Shown: one piece after another, positions 46,642-54,905 of the stretch
How the letters are laid out: every line of letters starts with the position of its first letter
How positions within the stretch are numbered: the stretch's first letter is position 1
NCBI RefSeq assembly: GCF_000332335.1
Contig: NZ_KB235952.1
Coordinates: 276,319-340,318 of the forward strand
Direction of reading: 5' to 3'
DNA: 64,000 nt
Source: Kamptonema formosum PCC 10802
GTDB taxonomy: Bacteria; Cyanobacteriota; Cyanobacteriia; Cyanobacteriales; Oscillatoriaceae
Notes under the pieces: model-generated
Databases searched by the model: none
The model's input: only the letters and a program-made list of their open reading frames with translations
What the model was told of the DNA's origin: nothing
Translations under genes and position numbers: made by a program

Positions 46642-46806
46642 TCAGGAAAATTGCGGATAGAAAATGAAGAGCGCCCAGCCCGCAATAAAAAAGGCGACAA
46701 ACAAAGCGACTAAAATCTCCAAAGACCACCGAACTTCAAACAATCCCAGCAGCGGAGTTGCTGAAATCGCGAGGAGGGCGAAGAAAATTAGGAAGAGCCA
46801 GAACAT
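46642..46806 (-). CDS. Small two-helix membrane protein, 54 aa
   Basis: A 54-residue ORF reading MFWLFLIFFALLAISATPLL at the start, then GLFEVRWSLEILVALFVAFF and IAGWALFIFYPQFS. Two hydrophobic helices are joined by a short charged loop. The coding strand is opposite to the longer, Ser/Lys-rich frame at 46664-46855, which looks like its shadow. Only a weak ribosome-binding site. Function unknown; plausibility rests on amino-acid composition. Confidence 0.5.
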   Translation of the reverse strand: MFWLFLIFFALLAISATPLLGLFEVRWSLEILVALFVAFFIAGWALFIFYPQFS

Positions 46807-46855
46807 ATTAACGAGTTCCAAACGGACTGTAACTCTATTTTATGTGTTTATGTGA

Positions 46856-47506
46856 GGGGGTGCCGGTCATCCGGAGGGTGCCGGTGGTCGGGTGCCGGTG
46901 GTCGGGTGCCGGTGCTCCGCCCGTCGTGGCGCAAGCAAGTGCGCCCCACTGGCACCTCCAGCACCGGGTTTCAGGAATCAAAACAGCCTGCCAGTCCGGC
47001 ACCGCCTGCAGGCCACAGTCAATGGCCATCTGTTGAGAAGCTGCTGGCAGTTGGGAATATGTGGCGGCGTGTAGCCCGCAGCGCACCGGCGCTGCAGGAG
47101 TTCGGTTGCCCTATAATACTCCTCATGGTTGAGTTGGATTGCCAAGTTTCCTTGACAGGAGTCTGGAAACTTTTGAGTGCTGGAGCACAAGCGCCTATAG
47201 CGCGGTTGAGCAACCGGCACTTCGGCGCTGCGGGGGGAGGCGAAAGTGCCGGTCGCCCGCGTGCCGGTGGTTCCAGAGATAGCTCGGACAAAAGCTCGCC
47301 GCAGTCCAAACACGCCCAAAAGCCGGTGCGGATTTCACGATCGCCCTGTCTCGCTGTCTGTAGGGGCAGGCCCCTTGGCTCCTGCGGGCAATAAGTCCAA
47401 ACCGGAAACATCCAAAAACGGTGCGAATACCATCTTCAACCTCGGTGGCTGGGGAACCCTGTTTGACTTTTTCTAGTACGGGATTATTTGCTGCAATTCA
47501 AAAAGT
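46856..47506. other. Gene-free GC-rich spacer
   Basis: About 650 bp, rich in GGTGCCGGT/GCCGGTG words, especially 46860-46915. Overlapping frames on both strands have low-complexity Arg/Pro composition. The last ~80 bp (from CCATCTTCAACCTCGGTGGC) is duplicated upstream of the second small secreted gene (48250-48330). Confidence 0.6.
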
Positions 47507-47962
47507 ATGACACGCAAATTGTTGACGATTTCCAGTATTTTCATTCTTTCTGTCAGTGGATTGACCTTGCCGGCGCTGGCGCAAACCGCTCCAAACTGCG
47601 AACAGCAGGAAGAAATATTTACATTTGACCTCTCTACCTATGCAACTGCCCTTCAGGGAGGAGCTATCCTCAACATTAAAGTGGCCTACCGCTTAACGAA
47701 TGAAGCGATCGCTAAGCAAGCTTACCCCGATTTCGTGCCGATTAGGAAAGATATTGATAATTTTCTTGTTAATTACCCCGCTGAAAAGGACTACTGGGAA
47801 ATTGTGAACCGGAAGCTCGTCCAATTTCTTTTGGAGAAATATCCCCAGATGTCATCTTTGCGAATTGAAATGGATGTAATGCCAACTCCCAAATGGCCTT
47901 TTCGCCGTTCCAGTATTGTCCAAACCACTCGGCCCCAAAGCTGTCGAATGTCTTCCTATTGA
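47507..47962 (+). CDS. Secreted hypothetical protein, tandem paralogue 1
   Basis: A 151-residue exported protein with a signal peptide (ISSIFILSVSGLTLPALAQT). The mature part begins APNCEQQEEIFTFDLSTYAT and contains GGAILNIKVAYRLTNEAI and YPQMSSLRIEMDVMPTPKWP. The Cys near the N-terminus and the one in PQSCRMSSY at the end are conserved in the paralogue and may pair. No known domain is recognised. The two copies are separated by ~370 bp that contains a family-B element. Confidence 0.8.
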   Translation: MTRKLLTISSIFILSVSGLTLPALAQTAPNCEQQEEIFTFDLSTYATALQGGAILNIKVAYRLTNEAIAKQAYPDFVPIRKDIDNFLVNYPAEKDYWEIVNRKLVQFLLEKYPQMSSLRIEMDVMPTPKWPFRRSSIVQTTRPQSCRMSSY

Positions 47963-48007
47963 GTCGCTGTAAAAGAGCGAGCGCTTCCCGATATAGCAAT
48001 TCAGCTG

Positions 48008-48103
48008 TAGAGCGGTTCTCAGTTGGATGAACTACGCCTGAGAAACCCGGTTTCTTTAAGAAACCGGGTTTCTCAGTACCTCACTAATATGAGAAACGCT
48101 CTA
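48008..48103. repeat. MITE-like palindromic element, family B, copy 5
   Basis: Ninety-six bp from TAGAGCGGTTCTCAGTTGG to GAGAAACGCTCTA with core AGAAACCCGGTTTCTTTAAG. Orientation as copy 1. It lies between the two secreted paralogues. Confidence 0.85.
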
Positions 48104-48330
48104 TCATATTGACTCATTGCTTGATAAACTCTGGCCAGGTTGTCAATGCCACTCCGGCACCGCCTGCAGGGGCTGTCCCGCACCGGCAGCCGCGAGATTG
48201 CCGCACCGGCACCCCCAGCACTGGGAAGAGCCAAGCTGACCAACCGGAGGATACCATCTTCAGCCTCTGTCGCTGGGGAACTTTGTTTGAGCTATTATAG
48301 TATGGGATTATTTGCTTCAACTCAAAAAGT

Positions 48331-48792
48331 ATGACCCTGACCCGCAAAATTTTGACGTTCTGTGCTATCTTGATTATTTTTCTGTGCGGATTGAGCGGGC
48401 CAACGCTCGCTCAAACTGCGCCAACCTGCGAACAGCAGGAAGAAATAGTGGCCTTTGAAATGCCCACCTATGGCACCAAAATTCAGGGAGGCTCTGTCCT
48501 CAACATTAAAGTAGCCTACCGCATAGCGCCAGAAGCGCTCGCCCAAGAAGATTACCCGGATTTTGTGCCGGTTCGGCAAGATATTGACACGTTTCTTGTC
48601 AACTATCCCAAAGTCAACGAATACTGGGAGGTTGTTAATAAAAAGCTCGTGCAATTGATTTTCGATAAATATCCCCAGATGTCATCTTTGAGAGTTGAGA
48701 TGGATGTAATGCCAACCCAAAGATTGCCTTATCGCCGGGACAGTATTGTCCAAAGCACTCGGCCCCAAAGCTGTCAGATTGCGACCTATTGA
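48331..48792 (+). CDS. Secreted hypothetical protein, tandem paralogue 2
   Basis: A 153-residue paralogue of the 47507-47962 protein: signal peptide FCAILIIFLCGLSGPTLAQT, then APTCEQQEEIVAFEMPTYGT, LNIKVAYRIAPEAL and SSLRVEMDVMPTQRLPYRRD, ending PQSCQIATY. The duplication includes the sequence immediately 5' (GGGATTATTTGCTTCAACTC versus GGGATTATTTGCTGCAATTC), so the regulatory region was copied too. Function unknown. Confidence 0.8.
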   Translation: MTLTRKILTFCAILIIFLCGLSGPTLAQTAPTCEQQEEIVAFEMPTYGTKIQGGSVLNIKVAYRIAPEALAQEDYPDFVPVRQDIDTFLVNYPKVNEYWEVVNKKLVQLIFDKYPQMSSLRVEMDVMPTQRLPYRRDSIVQSTRPQSCQIATY

Positions 48793-48889
48793 GTTGCGGT
48801 AAGAGAGCGCTCGCTTCCCGATAAGCGCGTTTCTATTTGAGTTGTGAGATGCGAGCCGGTTTTTCAAAGAAATCGGTTTTCTCGTCAGC

Positions 48890-49075
48890 GAAGTGCGGCA
48901 GGCGTCTCGCCTGCGCACACCCCCTACCCATTTTTGGGACAGGCGAGACGCCTGTCCTACGTCAGGTTGTAGCACCGGCATCCTCTTGTACCCCTGCCCA
49001 TTTTTGGGACAGGCGAGACGCCTGTCCTACGTCAGCGAAGTGCGGCAGGCGTCTCGCCTGCGCACACCCACCACC
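48890..49075. repeat. GGACAGGCGAGACGCCTGTCC hairpins and GGCAGGCGTCTCGCCTGCGC pieces, partly duplicated
   Basis: Two copies of CCCATTTTTGGGACAGGCGA then GACGCCTGTCCTACGTCAG, flanked on both sides by AGTGCGGCAGGCGTCTCGCC. The outer and inner parts make a mirrored arrangement of about 185 bp. Confidence 0.8.
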
Positions 49076-49196
49076 GGCACTTGGCCCCTTGTTATTGTGG
49101 CCCGCGATAGAAGCGTAAGGCAAATTTCAGGTATGTTTATTCGTGCCGGTGGCAACATCAATTGCCTTGCTGTCCACTGTCGATTGCCAGGGAGGC

Positions 49197-49371
49197 AAGC
49201 CCAACTACGAACCTTGGGCTAAAGCCCAACTACGAACCTTGGGCTAAAGCCCAACTACGAACCTTGGGCTAAAGCCCAACTACGAACTTTTGGGCTAAAG
49301 CCCAACTACGAACTTTTGGGCTAAAGCCCAACTACGAACTTTTGGGCTAAAGCCCAACTACGAACCTTTGG
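49197..49371. repeat. GGGCTAAAGCCC tandem array, six full units plus a partial unit
   Basis: Six GGGCTAAAGCCC palindromes spaced 25-26 bp with near-identical linkers AACTACGAAC(C/T)TT, after a partial unit at the left. Related to 22672-22857, but with more uniform linkers. Confidence 0.92.
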
Positions 49372-49515
49372 CGCTATGATTAAAGTACAGATTGGCAATC
49401 GGCCCAGCTTAATCGGCTTGGCTCAAATGAGACAGCCCCCTGGTGTTGAGCTTGGGGGCTTCTCGTTTGCGCCTTCCCCCACTTATATCAAGTCCGGTTG
49501 CATGGTTATTGTATA

Positions 49516-49584
49516 GGAGGGGGGCGGGTTTATTTCACCCTTTCGTTGTGTCGCAAATATTTCGGGTGAACCCGCCCCTACAAA
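49516..49584. repeat. Dispersed inverted repeat GGGGCGGGTT...AACCCGCCCC, second copy
   Basis: Arms GGGGGGCGGGTTTATTTCAC and GTGAACCCGCCCCTAC; same family as 2914-2986. It ends 69 bp before the topA start. Confidence 0.7.
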
Positions 49585-49653
49585 GATAACAACCCATGCT
49601 ATGGGACATGATATCACTCCTGTTGCTAAACTCAAAATAAAGCAGGAGGCATC

Positions 49654-52608
49654 ATGGGCAATCTACTCCTTATCGAATCCCCCGGCAAAATCAAAAAGCT
49701 CAGCCAAATCCTGGGCACCGGCTGGACAGTCAAAGCCAGCATCGGTCACATCCGCGAGCTAGCAAATGATGGCCAGGACGCTCTCGGCTTCGACCTGGAA
49801 GGCGATCGCGTTCACTGCCGGTACGAACCCAGAGGCGATCGCGGCAGGAAGGTACTCGCAGAACTGCGCCAAGCCGTAAAGCAAGCCACAGAAGTCTACA
49901 TCGCCACCGACCCCGACCGCGAGGGCGAGACAATAGGCTGGCACCTCGCCCAAGAATTGCGCCTGCAGCAACCCAAGCGCGTCACCTATACTGAAATTAC
50001 CAAACCGGCTGTTACCGCCGCAATCGCCAATCCCAGAACCCTCGACGCCAACTTAATCGCAGCCGGTCGCGCTCGCGATTGCCTCGACAAACTTGTCGGC
50101 TACAAAGGCAGCAAACATGTGGTTTGGGCGCTAAAAAACGGTGCGAAATCAATGGGGCGAGTCCAGAGCGCCACCCTGCACCTGATTTGCCTGCGCGAGA
50201 GAGAAATTCAATCCTTTAAACCCCAAGATTACTGGAGCGTTTGGGTTGACTACGCAGAAGGCTTTCGCGCACTCTACCGGGGGAGTTTGAGCGAAACAGA
50301 AAATCCCACCGGCTCTCACGATGACGCTGCTGAATCTGCCGAAACCTTCAAACCAGAATCCGAGCGCGTTTTAAGCCAAGCAGAAGCCGACCGGCTGGTG
50401 GAAATCGCCCGCACTCACCCCCACCAAGTCGTCAAACTCGAAAGCAAAACCGCCAGCTCACCCCCACCGGCACCCTTCATCACCTCAACCCTCCAGCAAG
50501 CTGCCGGTGCCAAATTGCGCTTCTCGCCAGAAACCACCATGAAAGTCGCCCAATCTCTTTATGAGGCGGGGCACATTACCTACATGCGCACCGATTCTGT
50601 CGCGCTTTCCGAGCAATTTTGCGCCGCTGTCCGCAAATACCTGCAACAGCACGACCCCAGCAATCTTCCCAACACCCAAACAAGACATCGCTCCAGTCAC
50701 AGCGCACAGGAAGCCCACGAGGCAATTCGCCCCACCGATGTCTTCCAAACTCCCCAGAAATTATCCCTGCAATTAACATCTGACGAAGCCAAACTCTATG
50801 ACTTGATTTGGCGGAGAGCCGTCGCCTCTCAGTGCTGTCCCGCTCAGCTGGGGAAAACCCGCATTATCACCCAGTCCGGCTCAGTTTTTTGGGAAGCCAG
50901 AGGGCAAGTTCTCCTGTTTACAGGCTATACTATTTATTGGAATAATATCAGCGGGGATTCCCAACTCCCCACCGTGCGGCAGGGGCAGACGCTGAAACTC
51001 AAGAAAGCCGGTGCTGACAAGAAACAAACCCAGCCGCCGCCGCGCTATACCGAGCCAAAACTCGTGCAGCTGATGGAGCGCAAAGGCATAGGCCGGCCCA
51101 GCACTTATTCTCCCACAATCAAGACGCTTAAAGAGCGGGAATATGTGCAACTGTCGAAAAGCATATTGCAGCCAACTCCACTCGGCATGGAGCTGGATGC
51201 TGTTTTAGAGCGCGTGCTTCCAGACTTGATCCAAGCGGATTTTACCGCACAAATGGAGCAGCAATTGGATGCCATAGCCGCCGGCAAGCTGGACTGGGAG
51301 CGCTATTTAACCGGCTGGAACCGGGAGTATTTCTCACCGGCAATCGCCCGCGCCGTTGCAGAAATCAGAAAAGGCGTGCCGGTGAGTTCCTTTGCGACGC
51401 AAGAGACTGCCAGCTTTGCGGAAAAGAAAAAGAGCAAGCCGGTGAATTCCTTTGCGATCGATGACAGTGCGAGATTGGAGCAAATGAAAAAGGAAAAGCC
51501 GGTGAATCCTTTTGCCAGTGAAGACAGCGGAAACGCTACCAAAACCAAAAAGAGAAAGCCGGCGAGTTCCTCTCGGAGTAAAAGCGATGGAACCGCTGCG
51601 AAGACAAAAAAGAAGAAGCCGGCGAGTTCCTCTTCCAGTCAGGGAAATGGCACCCCACCGGCAGCGCCGTCAGGAGTCCAATGTCCCCACTGCGGACATG
51701 CGATGACAAAGGTTTTCTCCAAGTCAGAGAAAATGAAAGCCGACCACTTCCTCAGCTGTGATAAAATGCAAAATGGGTGTGGGGCGGTGATGTTCTTGAA
51801 TGTAAAAACCGGCAGCTACGAACTCCCCTACTCGCAACGCGCGCAGACACCCAAACCCGACTCACCGGCACCGCCGGCACCGCCAGCATCAGAGTATCCC
51901 TGTCCGCTGTGCGGCACCCCTCTGGAGCGCTACGAGTACACTAAGGAGGGGCAAACTAAAGTCATGTGGCGCTGTTCCAACCCCGAAACTAAGCGGACGA
52001 GCTGCCAAGAAGTAGCTTTTTTTCTGACCTATCGGGGGGGGTGGTGGTCCCCTAAATTTGGGGAGCTATCTCAGGCAAAGCCGGTGAATTCCTTTGCGAG
52101 CGAAGACAGTGAAACCCCAGCCAAAACGAAAAAGAAGAAGCCGGCGAGTTCCTCTCCCAGTCAGGGAAATAGCACCCCACCGGCACAGCCGGCAGGAGTC
52201 CAATGCCCCCACTGCGGACATCCGATGACAAAGGTTTTCTCCAAGTCAGAAAAAATGAAAGCCGACCACTTCCTCAGCTGCGATAAGATGCAAAATGGGT
52301 GTGGGGCGGTGATGTTCTTGAATGTAAAAACCGGCAGCTACGAACTCCCCTATTCGCAACGCACACAGACACCCAAACCCGACTCACCGGCATCACCGGC
52401 ATCACCGGCAGCAGAGTATCCCTGTCCGCTGTGCGGCACCCCTATGGAGCGCTACGAGTACACTAGGGAGGGGCAAACTAAAGTCATGTGGCGCTGTTCC
52501 AACCCCGAAACTAAGCGAACTAGCTGCCAAGAAGTGGCGTTTTTTGAGAGCCGGCGGGGTGGGTGGTGGTCCCCTAAATTTGGGGAATTATCTCCTCCCA
52601 AACCGTAA
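49654..52608 (+). CDS. topA: Type IA DNA topoisomerase I with duplicated C-terminal zinc-ribbon tail
   Basis: Relaxes negative supercoils. The 984-residue protein has the Toprim domain at the N-terminus (LLLIESPGKIKKLSQIL; acidic triad in ATDPDREGETIGWH). The active-site Tyr is at about 310 (GHITYMRTDSVALS) and GRPSTYSPTIKTLKEREYV follows near residue 480. After residue ~570 comes a Lys/Ser/Pro-rich region with repeats such as KPVNSFA and KKKKPASSS. Two near-identical 174-residue units follow (first ribbon near residue 675, second near 849), each with CPHCGH...SCDKMQNGCG and CPLCGTP...WRCSNPETK zinc ribbons. AGGAGG precedes the ATG. Confidence 0.95.
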   Translation: MGNLLLIESPGKIKKLSQILGTGWTVKASIGHIRELANDGQDALGFDLEGDRVHCRYEPRGDRGRKVLAELRQAVKQATEVYIATDPDREGETIGWHLAQELRLQQPKRVTYTEITKPAVTAAIANPRTLDANLIAAGRARDCLDKLVGYKGSKHVVWALKNGAKSMGRVQSATLHLICLREREIQSFKPQDYWSVWVDYAEGFRALYRGSLSETENPTGSHDDAAESAETFKPESERVLSQAEADRLVEIARTHPHQVVKLESKTASSPPPAPFITSTLQQAAGAKLRFSPETTMKVAQSLYEAGHITYMRTDSVALSEQFCAAVRKYLQQHDPSNLPNTQTRHRSSHSAQEAHEAIRPTDVFQTPQKLSLQLTSDEAKLYDLIWRRAVASQCCPAQLGKTRIITQSGSVFWEARGQVLLFTGYTIYWNNISGDSQLPTVRQGQTLKLKKAGADKKQTQPPPRYTEPKLVQLMERKGIGRPSTYSPTIKTLKEREYVQLSKSILQPTPLGMELDAVLERVLPDLIQADFTAQMEQQLDAIAAGKLDWERYLTGWNREYFSPAIARAVAEIRKGVPVSSFATQETASFAEKKKSKPVNSFAIDDSARLEQMKKEKPVNPFASEDSGNATKTKKRKPASSSRSKSDGTAAKTKKKKPASSSSSQGNGTPPAAPSGVQCPHCGHAMTKVFSKSEKMKADHFLSCDKMQNGCGAVMFLNVKTGSYELPYSQRAQTPKPDSPAPPAPPASEYPCPLCGTPLERYEYTKEGQTKVMWRCSNPETKRTSCQEVAFFLTYRGGWWSPKFGELSQAKPVNSFASEDSETPAKTKKKKPASSSPSQGNSTPPAQPAGVQCPHCGHPMTKVFSKSEKMKADHFLSCDKMQNGCGAVMFLNVKTGSYELPYSQRTQTPKPDSPASPASPAAEYPCPLCGTPMERYEYTREGQTKVMWRCSNPETKRTSCQEVAFFESRRGGWWSPKFGELSPPKP

Positions 52609-52646
52609 CCGCGATTTGGGATTGCCGGTGGGTGAACCAGGAACCC

Positions 52647-52681
52647 GTAGGGTGCGTTCCCTAAGAGGGAACGCACCCTAC
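52647..52681. repeat. Hairpin GTAGGGTGCGTTCCC-TAAGA-GGGAACGCACCCTAC
   Basis: Perfect 15-bp arms, 38 bp after the topA stop. Related hairpins are at 60137-60167 (GTAGGGTGCGTTCC) and 30280-30306 (GGTGGGTTCCC). No T-run follows. Confidence 0.8.
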
Positions 52682-52707
52682 CCCCGGCTATCTGCCGGTC
52701 GGTGACA

Positions 52708-52799
52708 TAGCAGTTCTAAATGATTTGCGCAACCGCTGGGTTCCCAGAAACCCGGTTTCTTTAAGAAACCGGGTTTCTGAAATTTACACGAACGCTATA
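52708..52799. repeat. MITE-like palindromic element, family B, copy 6 (one diverged end)
   Basis: Core AGAAACCCGGTTTCTTTAAG is intact and the right end is AACGCTATA. The left end is altered to ATAGCAGTTCTAAATG. Confidence 0.7.
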
Positions 52800-52931
52800 A
52801 TATCAGGGGCATAAGCTGATATATTGGGATTTGTGCTATTATATTTCAAAGGATGATTCGCTGTCAATCCCCGATGCTGCGGGTGCGACGCTCAACTGTC
52901 CTTGACCTTAGTTCGTGCCGGTAAAAATCTC

Positions 52932-53645
52932 ATGTTTATTGAAGAAATCAATCAAAAGCTGAACAGTTTACCTACCAGAAGAATCAAAATAAACCCGGAT
53001 ACTGTCCTGGGCTCTTATGTAGAGCTGGCTCCGGAACGGGTGAAGCTAGAAGATGCGGAAAAGGCAATCAAAGACGTTCTCGCCTCTTCAGACTTTTCTG
53101 GAATCACTACCTTACTGCCAGACCTTTACGAAACACTAAAGATTCAATTGAGACAGCTGCCGGCAGTAAAAGTTAAACACAATCCCCTCGCCCAGTACAA
53201 TCAAAAAGCTACTCTGGCTCTCACAGAAGACTATGTTGAGATTGCTGAGGTGCGGGCATTAGTGGAGGGTGTGAGGAGCCAATTAGCAGCCATTGAGAGT
53301 TTGCTAATAGACGCTTACAGGATGTTGCTCACCCTGAAAGAAGCGCGGCTGCCCGAAGGACTCGACAGCAAATCAGTGGAGCCGGCACCCCCTCTCAAAG
53401 GAACGCAAAAAGATGTAGAAATCGCTTTAGAAATTAGGGAGTCATTTGTCGAGGAAATCGCTCAACAAAAGAACTCGGGTACTTTTCCTCCTAAAATCCT
53501 CTCATACATCCAGGCGCAAAGCTATCAAATCACCTCCGCCGCTTGGTGGTGCAAGAATCAGCACCGGCTCCCTTTAGCCGCTCTCAGCAAAGTTAACCAA
53601 GCTTTGGATAAGGAATTGCTTTCCCACTGGCTGCCACCGAGCTGA
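52932..53645 (+). CDS. Hypothetical protein, 237 aa
   Basis: Soluble, helix-rich protein from ATG 52932 (MFIEEINQKLNSLPTRRIKI). It has a central segment with heptad-like spacing (VEGVRSQLAAIESLLIDAYR) and a C-terminal SAAWWCKNQHRLPLAALSKV. No known motif or signal. The frame is open to 52902 but the extra ten residues are unconvincing. It lies between repeats and shares no obvious unit with its neighbours. Confidence 0.65.
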   Translation: MFIEEINQKLNSLPTRRIKINPDTVLGSYVELAPERVKLEDAEKAIKDVLASSDFSGITTLLPDLYETLKIQLRQLPAVKVKHNPLAQYNQKATLALTEDYVEIAEVRALVEGVRSQLAAIESLLIDAYRMLLTLKEARLPEGLDSKSVEPAPPLKGTQKDVEIALEIRESFVEEIAQQKNSGTFPPKILSYIQAQSYQITSAAWWCKNQHRLPLAALSKVNQALDKELLSHWLPPS

Positions 53646-53654
53646 ATTCGGACA

Positions 53655-53736
53655 TTCGCATTCGGTACTGAGAAACCCGGTTTCTTAAAGAAACCGGGTT
53701 TCTGGGCCATAGTTTATCCAACTGAGAACCGCTATA
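53655..53736. repeat. MITE-like palindromic element, family B, copy 7 (left end truncated)
   Basis: GGTACTGAGAAACCCGGTTT to the right end GAGAACCGCTATA. The left TATAGCG end is absent. Confidence 0.75.
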
Positions 53737-53777
53737 ATGCTGCTTGTTGAAGAAAGGAGGCAGAGCCTCCAGAGTCT

Positions 53778-53803
53778 CGTTCCCAGGCGGGAGCCTGGGA
53801 ACG
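53778..53803. repeat. Hairpin repeat CGTTCCCAGGC...GCCTGGGAACG
   Basis: Same family as 1836-1860, with the same neighbouring phrase GGAGGCAGAGCCTCCAGA. Confidence 0.8.
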
Positions 53804-53813
53804 AGTAATTAAC

Positions 53814-53856
53814 CCCATGCCCCATGCCCCATGCCCATTGCCCCATACCCATTGCG

Positions 53857-53858
<2 letters not shown>
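53814..53858. repeat. CCCCATG minisatellite
   Basis: About six units of CCCCATG/CCCATTG immediately before the stop codon of the aldo/keto reductase gene on the minus strand. Confidence 0.8.
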
Positions 53859-54843
<985 letters not shown>

Positions 54844-54905
54844 GGTTTACTGTTTCGTGAGGGTATTACTTACAGTTTAGCAGAAATCTGTAGCTGACGC
54901 GCACC

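Larger units (their letters stand above)
48793..49653. other. Repeat-rich spacer upstream of topA
   Basis: About 860 bp with no gene supported. It consists largely of GGACAGGCGAGACGCCTGTC repeats, the GGGCTAAAGCCC array and a GGGGCGGGTT repeat. A 93-codon frame near 48837-49118 is composed of these repeats. Confidence 0.7.

Noticed and set aside
46852-47394. 180-codon plus-strand ORF
   Set aside because: Made of GGTGCCGGT words giving Gly/Arg/Pro low complexity; opposite-strand frames of similar length exist over the same bases.
49197-49371. Possible CRISPR array
   Set aside because: Linkers between the GGGCTAAAGCCC units are nearly identical, so this is a tandem repeat.
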